DNA of 64,000 nucleotides from Hysterium pulicare CBS 123377 (GCA_000467715.1 AJFK01001064.1:78442-142441); one strand, 5' to 3'; positions 45,425-56,613 are shown, counted from the stretch's first letter. Translations and numbers: made by a program. Notes: generated by a model not told the origin, from the sequence alone.

Positions 45425-47323
45425 TCATTTCTTCAACGCAGCTTCAGGATCCTTCTGGAAACTCTTACACCAAGAAATCCACTCCGAAGCACCCTTCTTC
45501 ATGATCCTCTTAACATCTTCCCGAGCGTCTCGGAGCTGCCACTGTTCGTCCTGTTCAGGCGTCAATTGCTCGATCTTCCCCTTGTTATCTTCTATCTCCA
45601 AATCTCTGCCTTCTCTCCTCTTGGGCTGCCACCCTATAGCTTCGAGAACCGCCGCTTCATTCACGTCACTTGCGACCTCGTCCAGCTGTGGAAACATACT
45701 GAATTCTTTCCTCAGGCAACAGTGTTCTAAGTAATGTCGTAGTGTTTCGAGTTGATGACTCTGCTGCATGCGTAGTGTGATGGCCTTATCTTTCTCCTTT
45801 CCCTTTCCCTTTCCCTTGGAAACTGTTTTCTGCTTCCCGAAATCTTCCTCATGATGTCCGCACGTGCATCCCTGAACCTCATGGACTTCTGGTTCTGGAG
45901 GCTGCTCTCCAAGTTGCAGTCCCTTCGTCATTCTCTTGCTGGTCATGGCGCCACGGATGGATGAGTGCGCCCATACAGCAGATACTTCCATTAGACCACC
46001 AAACGTAATTAGGAGAGAGGCATCTACGGCCGCGGCGAAAGGGAACAGAGTGGATGCAACGACGGCGTCCCGACGAGATTTTTCGCGAGTGCGGAGGAGA
46101 GTATTCACGAATTCGGAGCGTATCTGTTCTGGACTTGAAGGTAGTGATGGCGGAAAGACGAGCGTTAAGTCCTCTAGCTTTTTGGGTTTTGGGTTGGAAA
46201 GAGATGTGGTAGAGTCTTTTCGTTGTGGGACATCGATGCCAGCACCCATTACAGTAAGTGCGGACGCTGTAGAAGTAGGTGGGGAGCTCGGTGGAGAGTT
46301 TGGCGAGTTTGGCGAGTCGGTCGAAGGTGATGTCTCTTCAACCGTTGAAGTGATAGCGCCTTCAGATACTCGATCAAGGAACTCAAGATTCGATGTCTTT
46401 GTCAATGACACGCCCTTTCCTATCACAATTGTGGCTTTTGCCTTTATACCCTTCCACGTCGCTGCGGATGCTTTGCTCATTGTTGCTTTTCGTACGTCTT
46501 CTTGCCATTTTCTTTGCGTTTTGTGCCAGTGGCTTTCTTTTTCGCCAGGAGCCGGCTTGGAGAGAGGCGGAGGTGGCGGCGTATAGACCAAGAATCGATC
46601 TGGAATATCCTCTGCTTTTACTCCCTGTAGTCGTGGTTTAGGAAAAGGGATGAGATACGCTGTCAACTTTCCTGGTTCACGAGTATGCGTCAAGGTCTCT
46701 GTCGACGACACTAAGGTGATACTCGGGAAGCTTAGATTTGATTCGCGTCGTTCGGGAGATGGAGACTGAATATCAAAACCGGCTTCTCTTGCCTTGGAGG
46801 AGCCAACAGTTTCTGGCGCTTGCGAAGATGCTGCTCGTGCTGTACTTGGGCGCGAATTTTGGCGTAACTGTAGCGGAGGTGGATATAAGTCTGGATCCTC
46901 TGGATTTTGTGGACTTGTTGCGGGACTACTAGAATTCGCTCTCGAATGGTTCCCACTCAGCCTACGGGGATTCCTTGGGGGAGGGGTTAAAGTTGGGATA
47001 TGTGATTGCGAAGGTAGTGACAATTGCGGGCTATTTTCGCAGCTGTATTCAATCGGCGCAGTCTGTGGTGCATCTGCTACCGGCTCCTCATATGGTGGTG
47101 GTGGTTCATCGTGTATCTCTTCCGCGGGGTTATGATCGTGCATTCGCTCTATCGGATCGTGGCGGACTGTGTAATTCGGTGTAGGTTGCGCGGATGCATT
47201 CGAACGAACATCTAATGGATTTTCTTCATGCTGGTGAGAGAATTGGTCTTCATCACGCCTTAGATCTTGAGAAGAAACTGATCGCTCAAGGATTGCAGGC
47301 TCTGCTAATTGCGTTGAACTCAT
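45425..47323 (-). CDS. Large conserved hypothetical protein with PPPPY motif
   Basis: Single open frame of 632 residues from MSSTQLAEP at 47323; an upstream in-frame ATG at 47368 adds 15 residues. The first ~240 residues are disordered, Pro/Ser-rich, with a PPPPYEEP motif of the kind that binds WW domains of Rsp5-type ubiquitin ligases. The middle has a basic segment MSKASAATWKGIKAKATIVI. Next is a more ordered part (VVASTLFPFAAAVDASLLIT, then FGGLMEVSAVWAHSS) that may hold one membrane-associated helix. A CTCGHHEEDF cluster and a KGKGKGKEKDK run follow. The C-terminus is EWISWCKSFQKDPEAALKK. I do not recognise the family by name. Length, absence of stops and a folded-looking C-terminal half support a real gene. 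Confidence 0.8.
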   Translation of the reverse strand: MSSTQLAEPAILERSVSSQDLRRDEDQFSHQHEENPLDVRSNASAQPTPNYTVRHDPIERMHDHNPAEEIHDEPPPPYEEPVADAPQTAPIEYSCENSPQLSLPSQSHIPTLTPPPRNPRRLSGNHSRANSSSPATSPQNPEDPDLYPPPLQLRQNSRPSTARAASSQAPETVGSSKAREAGFDIQSPSPERRESNLSFPSITLVSSTETLTHTREPGKLTAYLIPFPKPRLQGVKAEDIPDRFLVYTPPPPPLSKPAPGEKESHWHKTQRKWQEDVRKATMSKASAATWKGIKAKATIVIGKGVSLTKTSNLEFLDRVSEGAITSTVEETSPSTDSPNSPNSPPSSPPTSTASALTVMGAGIDVPQRKDSTTSLSNPKPKKLEDLTLVFPPSLPSSPEQIRSEFVNTLLRTREKSRRDAVVASTLFPFAAAVDASLLITFGGLMEVSAVWAHSSIRGAMTSKRMTKGLQLGEQPPEPEVHEVQGCTCGHHEEDFGKQKTVSKGKGKGKEKDKAITLRMQQSHQLETLRHYLEHCCLRKEFSMFPQLDEVASDVNEAAVLEAIGWQPKRREGRDLEIEDNKGKIEQLTPEQDEQWQLRDAREDVKRIMKKGASEWISWCKSFQKDPEAALKK

Positions 47324-48106
47324 GACGTCGATTTTGAGAAAGGATTGGAGTGAGACAATCTGAAGCAAAGGATGCGAGATCGCTCCCTTTATGTAGATGT
47401 AAGCTTCCTATTTTCCTACCAGGATGAATCCGATGGGGTAAACCATTAAAACCCATGCACAAAGGTCTTTGGCTGCTTGTAGCCGTGCATCTGCGGTTAG
47501 GATTACGCATGCATTCTCTCGTAGAAGAAGGAAAGCGAGTGGATGCGAGCGTGTTCGCCGCAAAATGCGCCCGTCTCGGTGCAACATTGGTGTCTGCCTG
47601 GGGCTTGTCCAGTAAGGAGACGGCTCGAAGTGGGCTGTGCTACATGGATTCGCAAGCACGGCCGTAACCCCTTCACAACATCAGCATGGCGCAATGATCA
47701 ACACGCTGTGTATATATTTTACACGTATGGGAAGTGAGCTCTGTCTACCTAGCTAAGTGCAGGAGAGGACCAACACAATTGCAGGGGGGACACAGAAGGC
47801 TGAGGGCGCGAGAGCGGACTACTTTACATACACCATCCGTAAGCGGCGCAAGAACATACGCATTCCAGTAAAGCATGGCTATGAACTTCCAGGGTCTTCA
47901 AGTTAAGCTTAAAGCGAGACTTGAAACATTGTTGAAGTTGCACTGGGCGAAGTAAGGATGTCGTGGATTACGGGTGAGATGTCAAATACGCATAGTTGTC
48001 AAGGTCGTAGTTCAACGTTTTGCGCTGGTTTTCGATCTCATAATTTTATGATGAATAGCTGCAGAAGCATGCCAGCAATACTTCCATGGCCCCATTGGCA
48101 TATCAG
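47324..48106. other. Intergenic
   Basis: Upstream region of the preceding gene and 3' flank of the next; no further feature recognised. Confidence 0.4.
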
Positions 48107-50175
48107 CTAATCATAGTGTCTACCTTTGGATAGCCTGTCCGCCGCATTCAGAGATGTATCTTGAGAGTTCATCGGCACGAAAGCGATATGGCCGACATTC
48201 TCGTCTCCTTGAACATCGCCGATTTTCACTTTCACCTTCTTCAGGTACCGAGCTCTTTCCAATCCGTCCATCGCAGAGCCGCCGGGAGCAATTGCGGCAA
48301 ACCAGGGGTTGTCTCTTGTCATGGTCGACGCATACCCAAAGATATCTGGAGAGAAAGACCGCATCTTGAACACCAATGCGGCAATTGCGCACAGCTGGAG
48401 GACTGTGGAGATAATGATCATGATAGCCAACCATGCCCGGTTCACTTGGTAGATGTCACCAGTCCCACGAGTGACAGTTGCGAGCGTTGTATTGAGCGGT
48501 ACATAATCCTCGGGGATAGATGCCCACGCTGTGTTGTCCACCAGAGAGTGTTGAATCGTGAACTTCTGTGAGACCGTACCTTGCCAGAATGTGTTCAGTA
48601 CTAAGGTGAGTCTCTCGCTGATCTCCTTCGTGGATAGTTTGTATATGTCCGTGAATCCGGCTTGATTGAATATGTTGTTTGCATCGCTGATGAACAGCTC
48701 AGTAATGGATGCCGACGCAGTCGAGAGCTCTGAAGTTCCGATCGTCTCGAGTATGCGTGATGCAACGACCGATTGTATGTTGTACTTCCAGGCATTCATC
48801 TGTGCAGGCGTGCTTCCGAGCAACCGCATAGCAACAACACCACAATCGTCGTTCGTGCAATTGACTCGAGATTCCGCAAACACTCCGCTCAGGAAACAGG
48901 TCGCTAAAGACACAATTGTACTGTTCGTGTAATAGACACCATGGCCGCCCGTGGAGCCAAACCACACGGTCGATTCATATTGAACGGTCGATTCATTCTG
49001 AAGAAGGAAAAAGGTGTGTGAGCCATGTTCTTCATCTCCTAGTGGAGCTTGGGGAAGGAGATAATCCATTGTCTGGGTGTCATTCAGATTGTCAAAATAG
49101 TAGTAGCCGCTGGTGTCGACGAATTGCTTCACGGTCGTATTAACGTTTGAAGTGCAGTTTAGTTCGGCATATCGAGACTGCACTGTGAAAGTCCACTGTC
49201 CGTTTGTGGTCTTATTGGCCAAAGGTACACCGACCAGAGAAGTCCATGTCTGATTCCTGCGTGAGTCAACATACCGCCAGTCATCGCCACTCGAATTTGG
49301 AGCAAGAGATTTGAATGAGGGGATCTTGATATTGGTCCAGAGATCGACGGGAGATAGTCTTTGCTGCTCTGAAACCAGAATTGCTGCCTGGTATGGTGCT
49401 GCGATGAACTGCCTTGTATCCGAGTCTCCTGTTCCTCCCACCAATTGAGAGCCATGCATCGCTTCCGGAGCAAGATAGGCGAATGTTTGATTGATTGTCT
49501 CAAATGTTGGATGCATGCGCAATATTCTGAGCGAAGACTGCCCTCCGAGAGGAGAAAGGCACCAAAGCAATGTAATGAGAATGCCTAGTAGACCGAAGCT
49601 TCCAATCAAAAGTTGTCTTTCCAGGGCAGAAAAGAGAGACTGGCAGCCAAGAAGTTGCTCCAGAGATCCTAAGGTTATCCCGCGTTCGGATCTGTATTGA
49701 GCGATCGTCCTTAGAAATCGTCCCACCAGTGCAGCAAATACAACTGGAAAGACGGTCGGCGCAAGGAGCAAAGCTCGCTCCACTTCCTTGCTCCATGATG
49801 AGGCTCGTTTCCCATGGAGAGACCCAGCGGCAATGGCGAGACCTGCAGATTGAAGTCAGCTAATCATGCTCTACTTTGAGAATTCAGTCTCAACATACCA
49901 ACAAACAGCAATGGAATTAGTGTCAAAATTAGATCCCAAAGGAATACTAGGCAACGAACGAATTCGTTCCTGGACCGGAGTCTTTTAGTCCTGTTTGGCC
50001 ATCCGGGAACAAAGACTGCGTCTGCTCTGGGCCTATTGATGGATGGGGTCACCTTCTGGGAAGACCATTCAGATGCGTCTTCATCAAAGTCATTGCTTGG
50101 GAGGAGAGAGAATGTCGTATTTGTCTGCTTTTGAGGTCTTGACTGAGGAATCGACTGTGCTTGGTGTTCCGTCAT
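48107..50175 (-). CDS. Fungal multi-pass membrane protein of unknown function
   Basis: Two exons, 50175-49899 and 49842-48107; the 56-nt intron 49843-49898 joins LLFVG to LAIAAGSLHGKRASSW, giving 670 residues. The hydrophilic N-terminus (about 75 residues) precedes three hydrophobic segments: LVFLWDLILTLIPLLFVG, LAPTVFPVVFAALVGRFL and LIGSFGLLGILITLLWCL. A long region of about 370 residues follows with many N-x-S/T sequons, probably extracellular. A last helix, AWLAIMIIISTVLQLCAIAA, precedes a cytoplasmic tail. This topology (three helices, a large glycosylated ectodomain and one C-terminal helix) recurs in unnamed ascomycete membrane proteins. No enzyme motif is visible. Confidence 0.8.
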
Positions 50176-50421
50176 GGGTTTTGGAAAGACATCAAATTCC
50201 TTGCGAGAAGAGCTTCATAGCCGGGTGCTATCTTTATATACCTGCAAGTTACTGCACATACCAGTGTTAGGCTGCACTTGGCCATGGCTATCAATGAGGC
50301 TTTGGTATTTCACGGTGGCTGTGTCCTAGATGAAACAGGGCGAATCCTTCGACATCGTGCTCAACCCAAACCATAACGGTGCACAGCCCTGAAGAACTCG
50401 GAACGGTGCCGGAATGTTAAG

Positions 50422-51627
50422 ATGCTTACTTTGGTAAAGATAAGGAGTTGTCGAGTTAAACACTTCACAGTTTCTACTTGCTCATTGAGATGGCCGAAGG
50501 AATGTGCTGGGAAGGAATTGAAGATTCGTTACACCAAAACCGCTAGCCAACCTCGAAAAGTCTGCGATAACTCTCCAACACTAGTTGCATATTCGCAATC
50601 ATCGCTGAACGTGTCAACTCTCGTTCCACCGACGTTGCAAGCTCCCAGTCCAACCCAATCACGTTCCTCCAAAGAGCTTAGCGATTGCAACGACCAAATA
50701 AGCTTTCTTCGTCGCCTACCAGCCGAGATCCTCCTTCAAGTCGCTAAATGTCTTCCCGAATCCGCTCGGCTGCTCGTGCGGATAACCTCGCGAAGGATGT
50801 ACGCGATAATGGAAGGGCCATCAAACGTCTGGCGCAAACCCAGGAAACTCCACGATAAGCGCATTCGACGCGAATTTGCCGCTCTTCTCGATTTCGATCA
50901 AGCGTGTCAAATAGACCATCAAGGTGTTCGATACACTGATGTCTACCTTGGCTTCGCTGTTTGCGCCTATTGTCGAGATCATCATTCGATGGATAAATTC
51001 GATCGTAAGGAGCTTACTGCACCATCCGAAACTCGAGTCTGTCTCGAATTTCATAACTCACTGCGCATGTGTGAACATGATAGTTTCAACGCCGGAGAGA
51101 TTAAGCAAATGCTGCTTGAGCCGGCAGAAAAGAAGAGTGCCTCCTCTCTCCACTCGAAACCACGCACACGTTACCAATGTAGGAGCCATGCTAGAGATTC
51201 TCTGAATCAGAAGGCGTATTTCATACCGGGGAGGGCCGATATAACTTAGATTAATCGGAGCATGGATTCTTTTGGTAGGATTCACAAAGCCATGCTAGGA
51301 CGTTTCCCTAATGACACGTGCCGCTCGCAGAAGGCTCGACAGGACTTGGAACTGAGATTGGCTTCAGCAGACATACTGATTTGCACGCATTTGAGGACGA
51401 GTAGTCCTAAGATTGCGACTAGTCCTCACAGGATGAGCAAACCTCGATTAGGTGGGGTCCGATACAGATGTCAACATTACCTTTGCTCGGCCGAATTTCG
51501 TATTGATTTGGTCACTGGAGATGACGTTTATATCAGCATAACTAGGTATCTTAGTTCGGATCTTGTATGTCGGGCGGCATGGCTTGACGCGTGCAGGTTC
51601 GAGAGTCAGCAATCAGAGGAGAAATAG
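50422..51627 (+). pseudogene. F-box-like protein gene interrupted by one in-frame TAG
   Basis: One reading frame runs from ATG 50422 to a stop at 51625-51627, broken only by TAG at 51247-51249. The N-terminal F-box is FLRRLPAEILLQVAKCLPES, ARLLVRITSRRMYAIM at about residues 94-130. It is followed by Cys/His-rich segments (FAVCAYCRDHHSMDKFD, LRMCEHDSFNAGEI, RYQCRSHARDS). After the stop come LICTHLRTSSPKIATSPHRM, VRYRCQHYLCSAEFRIDL and RAAWLDACRFESQQSEEK. These match the distal part of the neighbour at 52022-53266 (CPHLRTSSSEIQ, VVRCSNQLCKTVFETRI, RAARLDSCRTGNQQ). No usable intron spans the TAG; the only GT-AG option would be 34 nt. So it is either a young pseudogene, a truncated protein of 275 residues, or a readthrough case. 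Confidence 0.65.
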
Positions 51628-51869
51628 GAGCTACGGGCATGAAATCGGCTGGGAGGATGTTGATGTTGTTGGAAGTAATGCCTGAGCATAATGGAAACTA
51701 CAAATGTTGAGAGCACTTATATTATGGCCAGGGAGCGCAATATTTCTACAAGAACTGACTGTGCTGTAAACCCAACGTCACGAGAGCGTGCATTTGCGTT
51801 CACGTTGACGAAAGCCTTGGTGAGTCCCATGGTTCCCAACAATGACTCACCGAGCACAGTGACCTTCAA

Positions 51870-52024
51870 ATAAGGGAACATAAAGCCATCCTCTCCCTGA
51901 AATTCTCACCAAGTAACACCACAAAGATCGAATCTTTCAACTTACTGCACTCCCTCCCACCACAAGCAATAAATATCATCGTCTACCTTTGCGATCATCC
52001 AACAATCTGTCGATTCACAAAATG
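51870..52024 (+). pseudogene. F-box remnant
   Basis: A short open stretch reads SFNLLHSLPPQAINIIVYLC followed by DHPTICRFTK and a TGA at 52022-52024. It resembles an F-box helix pair but has no start codon or continuation, so it is probably a leftover of another F-box copy between the two larger ones. Confidence 0.35.
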
Positions 52025-53266
52025 ATTCGACACGAGCTTGAGCAACGCAGGCGCGCATATCAGGCTATCAGCGACCACAATGACCGACAAGGCCTCCACC
52101 GTCTGCCTCCGGAGCTTCTTCTTCCGATTTGACAATCACTCCCCATCATGTCAAAGCACTTTCTACGTATAACCTCACGAAGGATGCACCAGATGCTAGA
52201 AAAGCCAGAGCTACCAAACGAGGAACATGAACGCGCCCGCATCCAAAGTTTTCTACGCTTCGATGATGCGTGTCGCCAGGAGAAACAAAGGAGCAAAGAC
52301 ACTACGCTAGTTCAGTCTGGCATGGCTTTATGTGCGGTATGCAAAGAGTACCACCGAAAAGGAGACTTTAACCCCGACCAACTCGCCTTAACACCGGAAA
52401 TACGCATCTGTCGACACTACAGTTCACTGTATCTTTGCTCACACCATAGCTTCACCCCCGCCGAGCTACTGTCACTTTTCTCAGATCCACGAAAATTTGA
52501 ATTCGGCAAAATCACTGAGCACAGCAAGAGACTTGACCACTACAAGTGCTCATATCATACACCAAACAGGAGTTCATGGGATAGGCCAATAGCGCACCAG
52601 CAGGATCTGCATGTCGGACTATTTGATAGCCCTGAAACAACGGAAATTGCTCCTTTAACATACATCAGCTTGCAGCCCTGGTCGAGTTCCCTGGGTATCA
52701 CTCGCCAAGTGCGCCTCGCTCGCATCACCCTGTCGTATGCGGATCTTTACTCTGATGTTCCTTATCTATTGCTGGTTCAGAAGTTAGGCCGGCTTGATGA
52801 ACCCATCTGTCCACATCTCAGAACTAGCAGTTCAGAAATCCAGACCGCCGAGTGGACGAAGCAGGGCCCACCACTCTTCCCATACGCACCGCTCCCTTAC
52901 CAACAGCCGAAATCTCTAGTTGTCAGGTGTTCCAATCAGCTCTGTAAGACCGTCTTCGAAACAAGGATAATGGAGTATATCAACTCTGGACCTGAACGTA
53001 AGGATGGCGATCCGTACATAGTTGATGTTTACACTCGCATCGGAAGGAGAATTGCGATCGAGGATATTTCTCGCGCCGCCAGGCTCGATTCTTGCAGGAC
53101 AGGGAACCAGCAACGGCAAGGGGGCGAGTGGAAGGAGAAGGACGGACTGATAATGGTCAAAGATTCGATTCCCCTTCGAATAGGTGGATGCGCATTACAC
53201 TTTTCACGGCGTAGGGAACGACGGTGCCGTGGATGGTTCTTTGGCTCACGGGGCGCTATTCCTTGA
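52022..53266 (+). pseudogene. F-box-like paralogue with an in-frame TGA inside the F-box
   Basis: From ATG 52022 the frame reads MIRHELEQRRRAYQAI, then GLHRLPPELLLPI, TGA at 52130-52132, then QSLPIMSKHFLRITSRRMHQ and onward without a stop for about 370 codons. The TGA sits in the middle of the F-box, at the position of AKC in the neighbour's LLQVAKCLPES. If translation starts at the next ATG (52148), the F-box is lost but 372 residues remain, including ALCAVCKEYHRKGDF, YLCSHHSFTPAELL, CPHLRTSSSEIQ and VVRCSNQLCKTVFETRI. The gene is a tandem duplicate of 50422-51627. It may be a pseudogene or a protein that has lost its SCF-binding part. Confidence 0.6.
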
Positions 53267-53918
53267 GTATCACTCACTGTCAAGGTCACCACTGATCAAT
53301 TATTAATTTTTCATTCATGTACTCCCTTATATGCTTACGGAGATTTCTTCACTTATCTTCATCACTCGTAATCTTCGTTTAAGTACATATCTCTAAAGAA
53401 CCAAAGCTCCGAAGAAAAGACAAAATGACTTCTCTCGGATTCCACGAAATCGTTCGCCGTGATCCATTCGAGAGGCTAAACCCGAGCTATTCTGAACCTC
53501 TACCAATAACTCTGCGCAACCCACACACGCAGATGATAATAGTACTCAGCTACAAGAATACAAACGGCCATGAAGTTTCGATCCACTACTCACACGAGTA
53601 CTAACCAGCACATTGCTAAAAGCGCCACAGGCTACTCACTAACGATGTCCGGAGTTGAAACTGGTCTACTTCCAAGCGTCCAAATAGAACGTCTTCTCAT
53701 GATATACTGCTCAAAGGATTCCCAGTTCAAAACTATAGTGTCTCTAGCGAAATGCTTGACTATAGTCTCGAACTGTATGCTCTCGATTTTTTCTCTTTAG
53801 GTTCCTTTAGACGGCTTTAACAGCTTTCTCAGTGAGCACAACAGATCAGAAAGGATGTCTTATACTGATTTATTTCTGGATTCTATTTGAAAGATGCTCC
53901 TAAACGATGTAAATTGAG
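53267..53918. other. Intergenic
   Basis: A short plus frame from 53425 (MTSLGFHEIVRRDPFERL, 60 codons) could be a small gene or relic; nothing else supported. Confidence 0.35.
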
Positions 53919-54971
53919 TTATGCCCTGCTACCCATCACCGCCTCCCATTCCCTCCACCTCTCCTCCGCTTTTTTTACCAGCCCTCTCATCAACTCGCGT
54001 CCCACAGTTCCACCTCCGCTCTTCTCAATCCTTCTTATCCTACTCTTCTTTCCTTTACCAGAGCCATCCACAGTCACGGTAACAACCTCCCTACACAGAC
54101 CCTCCTCAAACGCATCCGGATCTGATAACACCCATGCTCTCTCTTCCTCCTCTATCTCTGCGTCAATGCCAATACCACCCTCGGGTTTGAACACCGCGAA
54201 TGTTGATGGGACGGGTAAGCCGCGAAAATTGAGGCGCTTCGCTTCCGCTGGGTCGTCCGAGCAAAGTATCATCTCCATCTCCTCATCCCACCATGCTTTA
54301 GGCAGCTTGATATCTTTCAGCGCTGCCAATATTGCCCCCCATGCAGCATCGAATGCATTCCCGTCCAAAGAAATGAACATTGTGTCAATGTACAGCACCC
54401 AATACCCCTTCACTTCCTCCTTCGGCGGTACATCAGGTGTTTCTGTATCTTCAGGTATAGGTGGTCGGGTATACATTATCCGTAAGTCAGAAGAGCGAAG
54501 AAGATGTGTGGAAAGAAGGAGCGATCGCACACGCGTTATGAGGCTTTGAGCGAGAACCGAGGGAGGGCTGCCGGGGAGATGAGATGGTGCGCTTCCAGTC
54601 GAGAGTTCGATGTTCGGAACGACGAGGCCTAATTTCTCAATTTCTTCCGCATCTTTGTCCTCTTGCTCTTCGCTCGTTGCTGGCTGAGAGGGGGGGTTGG
54701 GTATATCCTCCGCTCGCAGTATTTCTGCTCTTACACCACACACAACAGCCGTATCGCCTAATCTTACAACTGCACTTCCAGAGCAATGTGTCAAAGAGCC
54801 AGTGTTTATATTCGGTTTGCGGAATTCGGACGGCGCACGGCCATTCGGTCTAGTTGCTGGGGTCTTTGGGGTTTGCGGGGAGAGGTGGGCGAGGAGGAAG
54901 GGTGAAGGAGACAGAGCGGCGAAGATGTCGCGAGGGAAGGATAAAGTCGGCGCTGAGGATTTGGTGGCCAT
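53919..54971 (-). CDS. rrp43: Exosome core subunit Rrp43 (RNase PH-like)
   Basis: Rrp43 is one of six RNase PH-like proteins of the eukaryotic exosome ring, which threads RNA to Rrp44/Rrp6 for 3'-5' decay and rRNA processing; the subunit itself is catalytically inactive. Single exon, 350 residues. Family blocks in order: SFPRDIFAALSPSPFLLAHL, the RNase PH opening GRAPSEFRKPNINTGSLTHC, then GSAVVRLGDTAVVCGVRAEI. Next is LIMYTRPPIPED-type spacing, then GYWVLYIDTMFISLDGNAFD and AAWGAILAALKDIKLPKAWW. Late parts include LPVPSTFAVF and ELMRGLVKKAEERWREWEAV. Length is slightly below yeast Rrp43 (394). The gene is divergent from the intact F-box gene at 55441 (470 bp between starts) and sits within the F-box cluster. 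Confidence 0.9.
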   Translation of the reverse strand: MATKSSAPTLSFPRDIFAALSPSPFLLAHLSPQTPKTPATRPNGRAPSEFRKPNINTGSLTHCSGSAVVRLGDTAVVCGVRAEILRAEDIPNPPSQPATSEEQEDKDAEEIEKLGLVVPNIELSTGSAPSHLPGSPPSVLAQSLITRVRSLLLSTHLLRSSDLRIMYTRPPIPEDTETPDVPPKEEVKGYWVLYIDTMFISLDGNAFDAAWGAILAALKDIKLPKAWWDEEMEMILCSDDPAEAKRLNFRGLPVPSTFAVFKPEGGIGIDAEIEEEERAWVLSDPDAFEEGLCREVVTVTVDGSGKGKKSRIRRIEKSGGGTVGRELMRGLVKKAEERWREWEAVMGSRA

Positions 54972-55440
54972 TAAGAAAGTTGGGGAGGGATCGAGTGGGA
55001 AGAGGTGCGTAGTTTATGAAGGGTTTGATATTTCTCCGATGAAAATCGCAGGACAATCTTGGCGCATACGCTAATTTTAAGCTTAATTTTAGCGCCAAAC
55101 TAAATTATTTTATATTCTTTATATTTCGATCTCACCTTCTTTTCTACACTCAACACTCTCCTCGTCTACACCAGACTTCGCAATGTGAGGGTTTGGTACT
55201 GAAGGAAGCCTAGAAGGTAAGCAAGTCCTATTTCATCTTATCTGGCCCTTAGCTTACTAATTTTACGGTCAGAAGAGCAGTCCAAAGAGTGTTGTTGGGT
55301 GTGGTGAGGTGAAGCAGAGGAAAGGGAATTCGAAGAAGTTTTGTTTCGTTCGAGTAGGTATTCGACTCTTCATTTGCTATCCCAATTTCCTTCTACACAT
55401 TTTCCCGTTGCCCAAAATTTCATCTGCGACGCATTTCAAA

Positions 55441-56613
55441 ATGAGCACTGTCCGCCCTCCAAGGTCGCCTATTGGCAAGCTTCCTGTGGAACTACTCGAT
55501 CAGATCTTCAGTCGCCTCTCCCGGTATCAGAGACTCGTATTTGCCTTAACGTGCAAATACTTTTATTTCCTTCTTGTTCAGACGGCAACCTTGGAGACCT
55601 TCAGAGTGAGCCGACGCGAAAACTTTGCTTCACCAGATCCTTGGAGGCCATCAGCTGTCGACTTCCTCAGGACCATCAATCGAGACCTACGCGCTGTTTA
55701 CTACACCTGCTCCATTTGTTGCCAGTTACATCATATCAAGCATGCCCACAAGAAAGAAGTCGAAGCGTACCACAAGTTCTGCTCAGTTGACAACTATCGC
55801 AAACGAGACCTCTTCTTACACAGACTTCGATATATCCTTCCAAGGCTCATCATCCTCAACATTCCATGGAAAAGTCTCGTGACCTACTCGGCACGATTCG
55901 CATCGTTCTACGACCATTCTCACCACTTGTCGTTAGACTTGTTACGAAGAGCCGTCAAGACTACAGGGGCCCCCAAACCGGGAAGTCTCTTCAAAACAAT
56001 TCACGAATTAGCCTGTTCACACTCTACTTCACAGCATCCGACCTTTCTGGAAGCAGGTAGGCCTTACAGGATGGGCTACCGTTATACGAGCATCCCCTGT
56101 ATCGTGCGATTAGCGGGCACCAACTACTTCTTCATACGTACAGAATTTTCAATATGGTCTCACGCCGACCTTTTCCCTGGAGACCGCCCTCTCCTCTTCG
56201 TTCGAGCAGCTCAAGCGCTGGGTCTGCACATTTGCTCACACCTATCAACTGCACGCCCGACCGAGGGCCGCCCTAATATGGATCCCAGATCGTTACTGAC
56301 GGACCATATATTGTATGCTCGTGAGTCATTGGCCATACCTCTGCGTTGCAATTTCTGTGCTACGGAGTTCAAGGTACATTACGACATGTATCACTGGAAG
56401 AGAACCCCTGAAGCTGGTCGCGTTCATCGAGTCAATGTACAGGTATGGCAGAACTTGGGGGAAGGAAAAAGGCGGGATGATCTGAGGTGGTTGGGGCATG
56501 TGAGGCTCTACGAGACTAAACTGAACGAGCATTTCCAGCTACCGACATTTGAATATGATCCCTTTCCCAGCAAGCTTTGGAGTTTGTCCATGGAGGACAT
56601 GATGAATGGCTGA
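55441..56613 (+). CDS. F-box domain protein
   Basis: Single exon of 390 residues starting MSTVRPPRSPIGKLPVELLD. The F-box covers about residues 10-50 (LPVELLDQIFSRLSRYQRLV, FALTCKYFYFLLVQT). F-box proteins bind Skp1 and present substrates to SCF ubiquitin ligases. Downstream are paired Cys/His motifs (YYTCSICCQLHHIKHAHKKE, ICSHLSTARPTEG, PLRCNFCATEFKVHYDMYHW). They correspond in order to those of the two broken neighbours (CxxC near the middle, C/H-HLRT, then RC...C...F), so the three form a local family. The upstream in-frame extension to 55309 is taken as leader because it is basic and hydrophobic without family likeness. This is the only family member here with an uninterrupted F-box. Confidence 0.85.
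   Translation: MSTVRPPRSPIGKLPVELLDQIFSRLSRYQRLVFALTCKYFYFLLVQTATLETFRVSRRENFASPDPWRPSAVDFLRTINRDLRAVYYTCSICCQLHHIKHAHKKEVEAYHKFCSVDNYRKRDLFLHRLRYILPRLIILNIPWKSLVTYSARFASFYDHSHHLSLDLLRRAVKTTGAPKPGSLFKTIHELACSHSTSQHPTFLEAGRPYRMGYRYTSIPCIVRLAGTNYFFIRTEFSIWSHADLFPGDRPLLFVRAAQALGLHICSHLSTARPTEGRPNMDPRSLLTDHILYARESLAIPLRCNFCATEFKVHYDMYHWKRTPEAGRVHRVNVQVWQNLGEGKRRDDLRWLGHVRLYETKLNEHFQLPTFEYDPFPSKLWSLSMEDMMNG

Noticed and set aside
45936-46586. 216-codon plus frame
   Set aside because: Antisense to the well-supported hypothetical gene at 45425-47323.
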